A stretch of DNA of 64,000 bases from Oscillospiraceae bacterium (lineage in GTDB: Bacteria > Bacillota > Clostridia > Oscillospirales > Acutalibacteraceae), in NCBI GenBank assembly GCA_031265995.1, contig JAISBW010000012.1, positions 22,536 through 86,535 on the forward strand. Reading direction: 5' to 3'. The notes under the pieces were generated by a model that searched no databases, had not been told where the DNA came from, and was given only the letters and a program-made list of their open reading frames with translations. The position numbers and the translations under genes are program-made. Positions 21,299 through 32,252 of the stretch are shown here, piece by piece (positions within the stretch are counted from its first letter, which is position 1; the number at the start of each line of letters is the position of its first letter).

Positions 21299-22603
21299 CT
21301 ATTCTTCAATTATAACTGCAGAATTCTTAACAATTTCAAAAGCTTTTTGCAACCCAATCGTTTCCTTAACCTCTTCTTCCTTGACAGATTCTTTCACTTT
21401 TTCAATAGAAATCCCATAATTTTTAGATAAACCGCTATAAAAATCCTCGATGTCTTCTTTTGATACATTAACATGCTCTTCTTCGGCAATTTTTTTCAAA
21501 GCAAAATTCATCCTAACCGACTGTTCCGCTTCTGGTCTTAAATTTTCCTTTATCCCTTTTTCCGTCATACCTGTAAAATTGAAATAATCTTCCATTTTAA
21601 GGCCTTGTTCCAAAACTCGAAACTCAAATTCTTTATACATAGAATTCGCACGCGATTCCACAAGTAATTTAGGAATATCTCCTTGAGTTATCTCAACAAT
21701 CCTGTTCTCACAAACTTTATCCAAATCCTCATTATACTCTGATTCTCTGCTTCCTTCTATTCGTTTTCTCGACCAATCATTAAATTGCTCAATGTTTTCT
21801 AAACCTAATTTTAAAGATTTTAAAAATTTATCGTTGAGCTCCGGAATCCTCGGCTCTTTTATATCATGTAACTTCACCGAAAAAACCGCATTTTTACCCG
21901 CAAATTTAGATATCGGATAATCTTCCGGAAACGTTAAACTAATTTCAAAACTTTCGCCTTTATTATGCCCTGAAACTTGTTCTTCAAATCCCGGAATAAA
22001 CTTTTTAGATCCTAACGTAATTTCAACACCCTTTGCCGATCCACCTTCGAATTTCTCGCCTCCGATCTTACCTTCGAAATCAATCTTTACAACATCGCCG
22101 GATTTTGCTGTTCTCCCATTAACAGAAACAAATTTAGCGCGGCTCTTTAAAATGCCGTCTTTAAATTTCTTAACGTCTAAATCAGTTACTTCTTTCTTTT
22201 TATTGACATGAATTTCGAGATTTTTGTAACTGGTGCTAAACTCTAATTTTGGCTCGGCGTTTATCTCCATTTTTAATTCCGCGCCTTTTTCTAAATCAGC
22301 ATTAACTAACTGCGCATTCATACCCATATCACCTCTTATTAATTTTTTACTTGAATTTTTAAACAAAAAATCTACAACGTTCGGATACAACTCATTAATC
22401 GCATCTTCAAAAAAAAACTCAACTCCATAGTACTTTTCAACAAACGCACGAGGCACCCTGCCTTTTCTAAATCCTGGGACAGCTAGACTTTTGGATTTTC
22501 TCCTATAAGATCTTTCGACTTCAGAACCGAACTCATCGCTTTCAATCAAAACATGAAATTCATAACAAGATTTACCTTTTTCTTCACACGACAATATCTT
22601 CAT
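21299..22603 (-). CDS. tig: Trigger factor
   Basis: SYRRKSKSLAVPGFRKGRVPRAFVEKYYG; PPIase segment GDVVKIDFEGKIGGEKFEGGSAKGVEITLGSKKFIPGFEEQ. Confidence 0.95.
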   Translation of the reverse strand: MKILSCEEKGKSCYEFHVLIESDEFGSEVERSYRRKSKSLAVPGFRKGRVPRAFVEKYYGVEFFFEDAINELYPNVVDFLFKNSSKKLIRGDMGMNAQLVNADLEKGAELKMEINAEPKLEFSTSYKNLEIHVNKKKEVTDLDVKKFKDGILKSRAKFVSVNGRTAKSGDVVKIDFEGKIGGEKFEGGSAKGVEITLGSKKFIPGFEEQVSGHNKGESFEISLTFPEDYPISKFAGKNAVFSVKLHDIKEPRIPELNDKFLKSLKLGLENIEQFNDWSRKRIEGSRESEYNEDLDKVCENRIVEITQGDIPKLLVESRANSMYKEFEFRVLEQGLKMEDYFNFTGMTEKGIKENLRPEAEQSVRMNFALKKIAEEEHVNVSKEDIEDFYSGLSKNYGISIEKVKESVKEEEVKETIGLQKAFEIVKNSAVIIEE

Positions 22604-22680
22604 CCATCCGCCCCTTTCTTTTGCAAAACACGTGCAAAACACAAGTCCTAATTAAGGACAAAAACCAAAACTTTTAAATA

Positions 22681-23364
22681 TCAACCAACTAATCGTGGTT
22701 TAAAACCCAGATAATCACACGATATAAACTCTAAATTCACACCACGATATTTACCAACAACCGCTTTGCCCGAAGCGTGCTTTCCATGCACGTGACCATA
22801 ATAACATATATTTACATTATTTTCAACAAGAACACCCATAAGCTCATTTTCTTCCTTATCATAAACAGGAGGATAATGCATGAAAACAACCTTTTCTAAT
22901 TCTGATTTTTCAGAAGATTTAAACGAAAGTCTAAGCCTTTCCACTTCTCTGTGAACAATTTTTTTATCTCTATCAGATTTAGATTTGCAAACCCAACCGC
23001 GTGTTCCACAAATGCAAAACCCTTGCGATTCTAAAGACAAATTTTGTAAAACTTTTATGCTATTAATTTTTTTTTCTTTAAAAAAATTACTTATTTTCCT
23101 AACACTGCTCCACCAAAAATCATGATTGCCTTTAATAATTATTTTTTCGCCTGGAAGAGAATCAATAAATTTAAAATCCTTTTCAGCCTCGTTTAAATTC
23201 ATAGCCCAAGAAATATCCCCAGCTATTACAACACAATCATTCTCCGCAACAGAATTCTTCCAATTTTTCTCAATAATTTCAACATAATTGTGCCATTCCT
23301 CAAAAATATCCATAGGTTTGGACGCGCCAAGCGAAAGGTGGAGATCTGAAATAGCAAAAAGAGA
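22681..23364 (-). CDS. Metallophosphoesterase (predicted phosphohydrolase)
   Basis: AISDLHLSLG, VIAGDISWAM, IKGNHDFWWSS, YYGHVHGKH. Confidence 0.85.
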   Translation of the reverse strand, partial: SLFAISDLHLSLGASKPMDIFEEWHNYVEIIEKNWKNSVAENDCVVIAGDISWAMNLNEAEKDFKFIDSLPGEKIIIKGNHDFWWSSVRKISNFFKEKKINSIKVLQNLSLESQGFCICGTRGWVCKSKSDRDKKIVHREVERLRLSFKSSEKSELEKVVFMHYPPVYDKEENELMGVLVENNVNICYYGHVHGKHASGKAVVGKYRGVNLEFISCDYLGFKPRLVG

Positions 23365-23465
23365 CATGCAAAATCCTTTGTTATAAATAAAGTTCTGAAA
23401 AAAGCTCATCATAGCCCGCTCATCCGTTACAAATTGTAAGCGTATTTTTAATAAATGTCAACTAT

Positions 23466-23506
23466 TAAAACCTGTTATCATAAACTATGAAACGTCATTT
23501 TCAAAT
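23466..23506 (+). repeat. Second short dispersed repeat (AGAACTCG-type), copy 1
   Basis: taaaacctgttatcataaactatgaaacgtcattttcaaat; aligns with copies at 27041 and 45265. Confidence 0.5.
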
Positions 23507-23507
23507 A

Positions 23508-23594
23508 AGAACCTGTATTCAAAAGGATCAAAATACCCAATTTTTAATAATTTTTTTCAAAAATTTGGAATTTATCCTTTTGAATACAGGTTCT
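23508..23594 (-). mobile_element. MITE-like element copy 3, internally deleted (~87 bp), both TIRs intact
   Basis: agaacctgtattcaaaaggatcaaaatacccaatttttaataatttttttcaaaaatttggaatttatccttttgaatacaggttct. Confidence 0.85.
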
Positions 23595-23696
23595 TATATT
23601 AAATGAATAACTTGACTGAACATAAAATAAGTACTACCATTGGTACGTAAATGAAGTTCAAAAAACAATTTAGATTGTTTAGATGGAGATAGTTGG

Positions 23697-25046
23697 TTGG
23701 TTTTTCAAAACCTTACTGAAAAGCTTTCAGAAGTTTTTAGAAAGCTTGGGTCGAAGGGGCGTTTGACAGAAGCAGACGTCAGGGTTGCGGTGCGTGAAAT
23801 ACGTATCGCACTATTAGAGGCTGACGTTAATTATCTAGTAGTGAAAGAATTTACCGAAAAAATTACTGAACGTGCCCAAGGAGTTGAAATAACAAAAAGT
23901 TTAACACCGGCGCAGATGGTCATTAAAATTGTAAATGAAGAGTTAATTGCACTTTTGGGCGGGAAAGGCAAAAATTCGCTTAAACTTGACTCAAAAAATT
24001 TGAATGTAATTATGCTTTGCGGTCTTCAAGGTGTGGGAAAGACTACTCAAGCTGTTAAATTGGCTTTGCATCTTAAAAACAAGGGGAATTCACCGCTGCT
24101 TGCGGCGTGTGATATTTATCGTCCCGCAGCAATTAAACAACTTGAGGTACTTGGCAAAAAAGCTAAAATTGGTGTTTTTTCAGAAAGTGAGTTAAAACCC
24201 CAGGAAATAACAAAAAAAGCTATAAATTTTGCCAAAAATCACGGCAATAACATCCTTATTTTAGACACAGCCGGCCGACTTCACACTAATGAAGATTTGA
24301 TGCGAGAACTCGAGGATATTGATTCGATATCCAATCCATCGGAGATTCTACTTGTACTTGACGCTATGACGGGGCAAGATGCAGTTAGTGAAGCGGAAAT
24401 ATTTAATAAACGTCTTAATGTTACCGGCATAATTTTGACAAAATTCGATGGCGATACCCGCGGCGGCGCGGCGCTTTCGGTTATTTATACAACTGGAAAA
24501 CCGATAAAATTTGTAGGAACGGGAGAGAAAGTATCAGATATCGAACAATTCAGACCTGATCGTATAGCTTCCAGAATTCTGGGAATGGGAGATATACTTT
24601 CTCTTATAGAGAAAACAGAAGCTAGCATTGACAAAGAAAACGCCGAAAAAATTGCAAAAAAGATTTCAGAGAACAAATTTGATTTTGAAGACTTTCTTTT
24701 GGCGTTTAATCAAATTAAAAAAATTGGTTCTTTTAAGTCGATTTTGGAGAGACTTCCTAATATTGGCAGCTTGAATAGCACTAATATTGATGATAAAATG
24801 GTTTCTGGCATAGAGGCTATGATTCTTTCGATGACACCACAAGAGAGGCAAAATCCCGAGATTATTTCGTCTGGACGTAGATTTAGGATCGCTGCCGGTA
24901 GCGGAAAAAAGGTTTCGGATGTTAATGAGCTAGTTAAAAAATTTGAAGATATGCGCAAAATGATGAAACAGTTTGGGATTACCGGTAAGAATGGATTTAA
25001 AAAGGGAAATTTTGGCAGTTTTTTTAAATTTGGTAAGTTTAGATAA
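23697..25046 (+). CDS. ffh: Signal recognition particle protein Ffh
   Basis: LCGLQGVGKTTQAVKLA, ACDIYRPAAIKQLEVLG, LVLDAMTGQDAVSEAEIFN, DGDTRGGAALSV; TTG start. Confidence 0.97.
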   Translation: MVFQNLTEKLSEVFRKLGSKGRLTEADVRVAVREIRIALLEADVNYLVVKEFTEKITERAQGVEITKSLTPAQMVIKIVNEELIALLGGKGKNSLKLDSKNLNVIMLCGLQGVGKTTQAVKLALHLKNKGNSPLLAACDIYRPAAIKQLEVLGKKAKIGVFSESELKPQEITKKAINFAKNHGNNILILDTAGRLHTNEDLMRELEDIDSISNPSEILLVLDAMTGQDAVSEAEIFNKRLNVTGIILTKFDGDTRGGAALSVIYTTGKPIKFVGTGEKVSDIEQFRPDRIASRILGMGDILSLIEKTEASIDKENAEKIAKKISENKFDFEDFLLAFNQIKKIGSFKSILERLPNIGSLNSTNIDDKMVSGIEAMILSMTPQERQNPEIISSGRRFRIAAGSGKKVSDVNELVKKFEDMRKMMKQFGITGKNGFKKGNFGSFFKFGKFR

Positions 25047-25110
25047 TTTTTAATTTAGCTACGTTTTAAGAAAATTTTAGATATCTTTGCTGGTTATGTT
25101 TTTGTGAATA

Positions 25111-25273
25111 AGAACCTGTATTCAAAAGGGAAAATTCCAAATTTTCGAAGGATTTTTCTTCATTAATGATAAAAAAGCACAATGAATACTTTAACGTATT
25201 CCGAGCATTTTTGACAAAATTTTGAAAAAATTATTGAAAATTGGGTATTTTGGTCCTTTTGAGTGCAGATTCT
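25111..25273 (+). mobile_element. MITE-like element copy 4 (full length) between ffh and rpsP
   Basis: agaacctgtattcaaaaggg ... tccttttgagtgcagattct. Confidence 0.85.
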
Positions 25274-25293
25274 AAGTATATAGGAGTGATTTT

Positions 25294-25536
25294 TTGGTTA
25301 AGTTAAGGCTACGCAGGATCGGCGCGCACAAGCGCCCGTTTTATAAAATAGTTGCTGCGGATTCGCGTTCCCCGCGCGACGGGAGGTTTATTGAGATTTT
25401 AGGTTTTTATGACCCGTTCCTTGAAAAAGATAAATTCAAAATTGATTTTGAGAAAGCTAAAAAGTGGCTCGCGAATGGAGCTCAGCCGACGAAAATAGTC
25501 AAAGATATGTTAAATAAGATTTCAAAAGACGTTTAA
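25294..25536 (+). CDS. rpsP: 30S ribosomal protein S16
   Basis: [40 protein letters not shown]. Confidence 0.97.
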   Translation: MVKLRLRRIGAHKRPFYKIVAADSRSPRDGRFIEILGFYDPFLEKDKFKIDFEKAKKWLANGAQPTKIVKDMLNKISKDV

Positions 25537-25570
25537 GAACTTGTTCTCATCAAACTAAAATTCGAATTTT
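25535..25570 (+). repeat. Second short dispersed repeat, divergent copy
   Basis: aagaacttgttctcatcaaactaaaattcgaatttt directly overlapping the rpsP stop region. Confidence 0.35.
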
Positions 25571-25605
25571 AGGTATTTTTTGGCGCGTTTGGCGTCACTT
25601 GGATT

Positions 25606-27042
25606 TTGCGTGCAGGGAGCGTCTTTTTGTCTGGTTTGATTTATCAAGAAATCTTCAAATTTTTAAATAAAAAAGAGATTACCTTGATCGGGCTTGGCAG
25701 AAGTAATTTAGAAGTGGCTAAAATCTTAGATAAATTTGGAATTGATTTTAACGTTTGCGACGTCCGTTTGAAAATATCTGATTTAAATTTGAAGAAATCC
25801 AAAGTTAAATTTAATTTAGGAGCAAATTATCTAAAAAGATTAAAAGGAGATCTAATTTTTCGGTCTCCAGTGGTGTCTTGTCACTGCGAAGAATTAAATA
25901 AAGCGAAAAAAAGAGGGGCTTTGGTTACGTCAGAATCTGAGCTTTTTTTTAGGTTTTGCCCATGCAATATTTGCGGTGTAACTGGAAGCGATGGGAAAAC
26001 AACGGTGACTACTTTAATTTATGAAATCTTAAAGAACGCAAGTCAAGATGTTTTTATAGGCGGTAACATCGGTTTCCCTCTTTTGCCTTTATTTGAGAAT
26101 TTGAAAAGAACCAGTATTGTAGTCGCCGAGCTTTCGAGTTTTCAATTAATTTCAATGCGTAAAAGCCCTAAGTTTTCAGTAATTACAAATATTTCGCCAA
26201 ATCATTTGGATATTCACAAAGATTTTAGTGAATATATTTTCTCAAAATTTAATGCTTTGTTCTATCAAAACGAAAATGATTTCGCCATTCTCAATTATGA
26301 AGATGAAATTTTGAGAAGTATTTCAAAAAAAATTAAGTCTAATGTTAGATTTTTTAGCTCAAAACGTAAAGTTAAAGGTGTTTGGCTAGATGAAAATGGT
26401 TTTATAATATTATCTTTAAATAATGAAGACATCTATCTGATACATAGGAGTGAATTAAAAATACCTGGAAAACATAACTTAGAAAATTTTATGGCTGCGG
26501 TTTGTACTTGTTCTTGTATGATGGATATAAAAAATATAATTCACGCTATAAAAATTACTGCCGAAAATTTTTCCGGGGTAGAACATAGAATTGAGTTTGT
26601 ATGCGAAAATGACGGCGTGAAATTTTATAACGATTCCATTGCTTCCAGCCCAACTCGTACAATAAAAGGCGCACTTTCAGTATTTGACGCAAAAAACGTA
26701 ATTTTAATCGCTGGTGGATACAATAAAAAATTGTCTTTTGAAGAATTCGGAAATGAAATTTGCCAAAAAGTTAAAGTTTTAATTTTAATTGGAAATTCAG
26801 CGCCTGAAATAAGAAAAGCTGTAATGTCTTCAGAATTCATTGAAAAACCATTAATTTTTAATGCAAATTCAATGAAGGAAGCAGTTTTTTTATCAAATAA
26901 AAATGCAAAGAAAGGTGATGTAGTTTTACTTTCGCCTGCATGTGCAAGTTTTGACATGTATAAAAACTTTGAAGAAAGAGGAAACGATTTTAAAAACGAA
27001 GCTAAAGCCTGTGCACGCAAACTTTTAAATATAAATCTTTAA
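25606..27042 (+). CDS. murD: UDP-N-acetylmuramoylalanine--D-glutamate ligase
   Basis: GVTGSDGKTTVTTLIYEIL, GGNIGFPLL, VVAELSSFQL, NHLDIHKDF, FYNDSIASSPTRT. Confidence 0.95.
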   Translation: MRAGSVFLSGLIYQEIFKFLNKKEITLIGLGRSNLEVAKILDKFGIDFNVCDVRLKISDLNLKKSKVKFNLGANYLKRLKGDLIFRSPVVSCHCEELNKAKKRGALVTSESELFFRFCPCNICGVTGSDGKTTVTTLIYEILKNASQDVFIGGNIGFPLLPLFENLKRTSIVVAELSSFQLISMRKSPKFSVITNISPNHLDIHKDFSEYIFSKFNALFYQNENDFAILNYEDEILRSISKKIKSNVRFFSSKRKVKGVWLDENGFIILSLNNEDIYLIHRSELKIPGKHNLENFMAAVCTCSCMMDIKNIIHAIKITAENFSGVEHRIEFVCENDGVKFYNDSIASSPTRTIKGALSVFDAKNVILIAGGYNKKLSFEEFGNEICQKVKVLILIGNSAPEIRKAVMSSEFIEKPLIFNANSMKEAVFLSNKNAKKGDVVLLSPACASFDMYKNFEERGNDFKNEAKACARKLLNINL

Positions 27043-27080
27043 GAACTCGTTCTCGCAAACTTGAGACACCATTTTCAAAT
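27041..27080 (+). repeat. Second short dispersed repeat (AGAACTCG-type), copy 2
   Basis: aagaactcgttctcgcaaacttgagacaccattttcaaat. Confidence 0.5.
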
Positions 27081-27107
27081 AAATTTTGCTAATTTTCTTT
27101 AAAACTA

Positions 27108-27270
27108 AGAACCTGTATTCAAAAGGGCAAATTCCAAATTTTTGAAGAATTTTTCTTCATTAATGATAAAAAAAGCGCAATGAATACTTTACGTATTCTG
27201 AGCATTTTTGACAAAATTTTGAAAAAATTATTGAAAATTGGGTACTTTGATCCTTTTGAATACAGGTTCT
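27108..27270 (+). mobile_element. MITE-like element copy 5 (full length)
   Basis: agaacctgtattcaaaagggcaaattcc ... tgatccttttgaatacaggttct; near-perfect TIRs. Confidence 0.9.
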
Positions 27271-27320
27271 AATATTTTAGGTTTATGATAGCGAGTTCTA
27301 ATAATTTAAGGAGAATCTAA

Positions 27321-27818
27321 TTGAATAACGAAACTATTACTATCAAAACGATAGTTGATGAGAATTTTCAAGATTATAAATATGCTTCGATGTTTTTGGC
27401 TATGCCTAAATGTGATTTTAAATGTTTCAAAGAACTTGGGCGTAGCATTGAGGAGTGCCAAAATTTTTCAAGCTTGAATTCGCCTAATATAAATGTTTAC
27501 ATAAAAGATATTTTTAGAAGATATACTGGTAATACAATAACAAAATCTCTAATATTTGGCGGCCTTGAGCCAATTCTTAGTTTCAATGAATTACTAAACT
27601 GCATTAATTATTTCCGTGAAAATGGTTGTTTAGATGATATTGTAATTTATACTGGATATTATGAGAACGAAATTGAAGATAAAATTTTCAAGCTTAGAAA
27701 ATTTCCAAATATAGTAATGAAATTCGGCAGGTTTATTCCTGGCTCAAAAAGTAAATTAGATTCTATTTTAGAGGTAACTTTAGCGTCAGATAATCAGTAT
27801 GCCAAAAAGATTAGCTAA
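27321..27818 (+). CDS. NrdG-like 4Fe-4S (anaerobic RNR activating) protein
   Basis: MFLAMPKCDFKCFKELG...ECQN cysteine cluster, IFGGLEPILSFNELLNCINYFRENG, IYTGYYENEI. Confidence 0.6.
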   Translation: MNNETITIKTIVDENFQDYKYASMFLAMPKCDFKCFKELGRSIEECQNFSSLNSPNINVYIKDIFRRYTGNTITKSLIFGGLEPILSFNELLNCINYFRENGCLDDIVIYTGYYENEIEDKIFKLRKFPNIVMKFGRFIPGSKSKLDSILEVTLASDNQYAKKIS

Positions 27819-27922
27819 TAAATTCATTCAAATTAGGTCTGATGTTCCTATATTTTGCATAAAACCGACTTTTATCATATACTTTAAATAAAGAAGAAAG
27901 TTTTTACGGTGGTGTTTTTTAG

Positions 27923-28156
27923 ATGGCAATTGAAATTGAACTAATGGAAAAAAGTCCAAAAAGTGCGCTTATCGCCCTTCTTTTAGCCTTGTTTGCAGGA
28001 CCGCTTGGACTGCACAGATTTTATGTTGGAAAAATAATAACAGGAATTCTTTATATTTTTACAGGCGGCATACTGGGTATTGGGATAATTGTAGACCTTG
28101 TCTTGATTGTAATGGGGAAATTCAGAGATTTTGATGACAGGGTTCTAGAGTTTTAG
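27923..28156 (+). CDS. TM2 domain protein
   Basis: LLALFAGPLGLHRFYVGKIITGILYIFTGGILGIGIIVDLVLI. Confidence 0.9.
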   Translation: MAIEIELMEKSPKSALIALLLALFAGPLGLHRFYVGKIITGILYIFTGGILGIGIIVDLVLIVMGKFRDFDDRVLEF

Positions 28157-28239
28157 AATGTGTTATCCAAAGCTGGATTCATATTTGGATCGTCCCCCTC
28201 TAGACTACTAGAACGAAGGATTAAATTTTAAGAAATCTT

Positions 28240-29520
28240 TCAGTCGCCTTTATCCTCAATGAGAACTGCTTGAGTTTTAAAAGTTTTGTTTTCTCCAGTA
28301 GCTGAGTGTCGGAATGCAGAAAGTTTAACAGTTTCGCCCGCTTTGTGTTTTCTGATTTCACTCGAAAGAGAATCGGTATCGGTGATCGCCGTACCGTTTA
28401 CGTCAGTCAAAATATCTCCAACAACAATACCTTTTAAACTACTTCCGGGCATTATCTCAATTATTACAACCCCTAGAGGCACATCGTACAGAGTAGACTG
28501 GTATATACCAACGTTTTTTACCTTCACACCAAGACGCGCTCGCCTCATAGACCCCTTGGAAATGAGCTCGCCTGTAACCGATACAAGGGTTTCCGAAGGA
28601 ATAGCGAAGGCCATACCCTCAAACTCAACGCTTGCAATTTTACCGCTGTTCATTGCTATTACTTGACCAAAAGCATTAACAAGAGCACCACCTGAATTTC
28701 CTGGATTAATAGCCGCATCAGTTTGAATATACCTAACTTCCGATTTATTGATTGAACGATTAACGGCCGAAACAATACCACGAGTAATTGAGCCGTAAAA
28801 ATCCAATCCTCCTGGGTTTCCTATAGCATAACAAGTAGATCCGGGCTTAACTTTCCCCGAATTTCCAAAGACTGTAGGTTTAAGATCTTTTTTTTCAATT
28901 TTTACGACTGCGACGTCAGTTTCTTTGTCATATCCGACAACTTTAGCGGGAATTTCTTCAGCTTTTTCATCGTTTTTAAATACAACTGTAACTCTTTTTT
29001 TCGAAGAATCACCGATAACATGAGAATTAGTCGCAATATAGCCGTCTTCGCTTATAATAATTCCCGATCCTTGACCCACTAAATCAGAAAAAATGCTGGC
29101 ATCATAGTCATACACGGCAATGCCCACAATTGAACCGCAAACCTTTTCATAGATTTGTTCTGATGTCAACGCCCCTTCATCTTCAGGGGCATCTTGGATA
29201 ACCAAACTTGGGATATTTGCAGTTGTAGAACCTGAATTTCTGAAATCATTGATTTTTATATCGCCTTTTTGCCAAAGCCAAACAAAAGTACCTATAAAAA
29301 ATACTACAACGGCAACTAAAACCCATATTATATTTAGAAGAGGAGAATTCTTTTTATAATTTACAAATTTTATCTTTTTTTTCTTTTTTTTAGGTTCATC
29401 ATATTGATTATTTTCGCTCCAAGCACGGCGCGAATAAACAAAATTGTAATCTCCTTTATTTTCGTCTTGTTCATTTTCTTTACTATCTTTGTCGTTAAAA
29501 TCGTTATCCAAAATTTTCAC
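28240..29520 (-). CDS. HtrA/DegP-like trypsin serine protease with PDZ domain
   Basis: GSGIIISEDGYIATNSHVIGD, TDVAVVKIE, QTDAAINPGNSGGALVN, C-terminal PDZ; N-terminal TM. Confidence 0.95.
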   Translation of the reverse strand: MKILDNDFNDKDSKENEQDENKGDYNFVYSRRAWSENNQYDEPKKKKKKIKFVNYKKNSPLLNIIWVLVAVVVFFIGTFVWLWQKGDIKINDFRNSGSTTANIPSLVIQDAPEDEGALTSEQIYEKVCGSIVGIAVYDYDASIFSDLVGQGSGIIISEDGYIATNSHVIGDSSKKRVTVVFKNDEKAEEIPAKVVGYDKETDVAVVKIEKKDLKPTVFGNSGKVKPGSTCYAIGNPGGLDFYGSITRGIVSAVNRSINKSEVRYIQTDAAINPGNSGGALVNAFGQVIAMNSGKIASVEFEGMAFAIPSETLVSVTGELISKGSMRRARLGVKVKNVGIYQSTLYDVPLGVVIIEIMPGSSLKGIVVGDILTDVNGTAITDTDSLSSEIRKHKAGETVKLSAFRHSATGENKTFKTQAVLIEDKGD

Positions 29521-29622
29521 CTCTTTAAAAGACTACAGACATTCCGCTTCAAAACAATTATGATTGCCTTAAATAAAATTTAAAAAAATAAATAAAATAA
29601 TTAAAGCAATGCCGAGAATAAA

Positions 29623-31464
29623 CTATTGAGAGTTCATCAAATCCACAAATTCATTGCCGCTGATTTTTTCGTGCGCGATAAGGAAATCTGCTACTTTATT
29701 GAGTTCCTTTATATGAGCTTTCAAGATATTTTCTGCAACTTTATAGCAGTTTATCATTATGTTTTTAATTTCATTATCAATTTCAAAAGCTGTTTTCTCC
29801 GAATAAGTTTTAAAATGACCCATGTCACGACCTATAAAAATTTCATTGCTTATGCTCTCGTAAGCAATTGGACCGATTGTATCGCTCATTCCGTATTTTG
29901 TCACCATGGAACGAGCAACTTTGGTCGCTTTTTCGATATCATTCGAAGCACCAGTTGAAATTTCCCCTAAAACCAATAATTCAGCAGTTCTCCCGCCAAG
30001 CAGAGTTACAATAGTTTCGTACATCTTTTTGCGGGACGTATAAAAATTATCTTTTTCTGAAAAAGACAAGGTATAACCACCGGCGAGACCACGAGGCACA
30101 ATTGAAATCTGATGAACAGGATCTTGTGTTTTGCAATAGTAAGTAACTATTGCATGACCACTTTCGTGATAGGCGGTTAATTTTTTCTCTTCTTCAGTAA
30201 TGACATGGGATTTTTTTTCAGTTCCAATTAAAACTTTAACAGTAGCTTCCTCAACTTCGGTTTTGGTAATAGATTTTCGCCCTCTTCGTGCCGCCAGCAA
30301 GGCGGATTCGTTAAGCAAATTTTCAAGATCGGCACCTGTAAAACCGGCTGTCGATTTTGCAACGTTTTTGAGTGTAACTCCGGCGTCAAAAGGTTTTCCT
30401 TTTGCGTGAATACGAAGTATTTCTTCTCTGCCTTTAATATCGGGATATCCCACTACTACGTTTCGGTCAAAACGACCAGGGCGCGTAAGCGCGGGATCAA
30501 GTATATCTGGTCTATTCGTTGCTGCAATCACGACTACACCTTCGTTAGTGCCGAAACCGTCCATTTCTACAAGCATTTGATTAAGTGTTTGTTCTCTTTC
30601 ATCATGACCACCGCCAAGTCCTGCTCCTCTTTGGCGTCCTACAGCATCGATTTCATCAATAAAAATAACACACGGAAGACTCTTTCTTGCTTGTTCAAAC
30701 AAATCTCGCACACGTGAAGCGCCTACTCCAACGAACATTTCAACGAAATCGGAACCCGACATAGAATAAAACTGAACACCTGCTTCTCCCGCCACCGCTT
30801 TTGCAAGCAACGTTTTTCCAGTACCTGGCGGACCGACCAAAAGAACACCTTTTGGAATTCTCGCACCCAAATCAGTATATTTTTTAGGAAACTTTAAAAA
30901 ATCAACAATCTCGGCTAACTCTTCTTTTTCTTCCTCAGCGCCTGCGATGTCATTGAAAGTCGTTTTCTTCTTTTCTTTGTCGGCATCTTTTGTTTTAGCC
31001 TTGCCAAACATAAATGATTTGCCTGCATCCCCGCCTATTACCGTAATTTTTCGCATCAGGAGCCAAAGAACAAACGCAAGCATCAGTGTAGGCAGAACAA
31101 CAAAAGTTAAGGCGTTTGTAATCCATGACGTTTCAGTTGCTTTTGTTAAATTATAAACCATTTGCCTATCGGGGTTTTCTTTATTATAAGCTTCTATGTG
31201 ATCTCTAATATCGGTATACATTAAGTTTACACTAGGAGCGGTATAATAAATTACGTCACCGCTCTTAAGCCTGATCTCCATATCTCCCGAGCCGAGATTC
31301 ATGCTATATTCAACAACTTCATGGTGTTTAAATTTATTTAAAATCTCAGAATAGTTATAACTTTTTTGCGGCATAAGACTGCTTATTATGCTTATGATTA
31401 AGATAGCTAGAACAGGTATTCCTAAAAATATTAAAATATTCCTAGATATTTTTCCTTTTGCCAA
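29623..31464 (-). CDS. ftsH: ATP-dependent zinc metalloprotease FtsH
   Basis: [26 protein letters not shown] region [15 protein letters not shown]. Confidence 0.98.
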   Translation of the reverse strand: MAKGKISRNILIFLGIPVLAILIISIISSLMPQKSYNYSEILNKFKHHEVVEYSMNLGSGDMEIRLKSGDVIYYTAPSVNLMYTDIRDHIEAYNKENPDRQMVYNLTKATETSWITNALTFVVLPTLMLAFVLWLLMRKITVIGGDAGKSFMFGKAKTKDADKEKKKTTFNDIAGAEEEKEELAEIVDFLKFPKKYTDLGARIPKGVLLVGPPGTGKTLLAKAVAGEAGVQFYSMSGSDFVEMFVGVGASRVRDLFEQARKSLPCVIFIDEIDAVGRQRGAGLGGGHDEREQTLNQMLVEMDGFGTNEGVVVIAATNRPDILDPALTRPGRFDRNVVVGYPDIKGREEILRIHAKGKPFDAGVTLKNVAKSTAGFTGADLENLLNESALLAARRGRKSITKTEVEEATVKVLIGTEKKSHVITEEEKKLTAYHESGHAIVTYYCKTQDPVHQISIVPRGLAGGYTLSFSEKDNFYTSRKKMYETIVTLLGGRTAELLVLGEISTGASNDIEKATKVARSMVTKYGMSDTIGPIAYESISNEIFIGRDMGHFKTYSEKTAFEIDNEIKNIMINCYKVAENILKAHIKELNKVADFLIAHEKISGNEFVDLMNSQ

Positions 31465-31806
31465 ACTTCTCCCCTTTAAAACCTACACTAAAAACATCAC
31501 TAGATTCTGGAAATTTCATTTAAAATTTTCTTAATTAAAAAGTAGTAAGCTATAGTCATCTAAATAAAAAACTTTCTGAAATCACGGCCAGAATGCTGAT
31601 GAACATAGGTTCTTATAATTTTATTTTATTATCAACTTAATTTATTGAAATAATCCGAAAAACCCTGAAAACAAACCTGATTACAAATAAGTCTACTTAA
31701 AAAAAGCGCCAAAAATTCATTGATTTCAAAAAAATCAAACAACTTTGAACCTGAAACTACTACTCAACGACTCTAAATCTTTCTGAAGCACTGACACCCT
31801 TGATTT

Positions 31807-31968
31807 AGGACACGTGTTCGAAAGGATCAAAATACCTAATTTTCAATAATTTTTTTCAAAATTTTGTCAAAAACACTCAGAATACACAAAGTATTCATCT
31901 TGCCTTTTTCCCATTTTGAAGAAAAATTCTTCAAAAATTTGGAATTTGCCCTTTTGAATACAGACTCT
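31807..31968 (-). mobile_element. MITE-like element copy 6 (full length, one degenerate TIR)
   Basis: aggacacgtgttcgaaaggatcaaaatacctaattttcaataa ... cccttttgaatacagactct. Confidence 0.8.
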
Positions 31969-32252
31969 AACTTTTATAAACAAAACACAGCAACGTACCT
32001 TGGATCTGAGAAAAATCCCTGAAACTGAAATACGAAACAAATACGACGCTCATTTTCTTAAAGTTTTCGGCGCAAAGTCTTTTCATGGTAAATTGTTTGG
32101 GTTAATTTGTCAAGCGCTTTTTCGCTAAAATTATTGCGAAAGCGAAATATGTTAGTTTTATAGTTTTTGGGCTATCACTTGCAAAATTTTCGAAAGACTG
32201 ATACCATTCAACTGTAGTGCTGTTATTGCTTTGTTATAAGGAGTTTTTTTAA

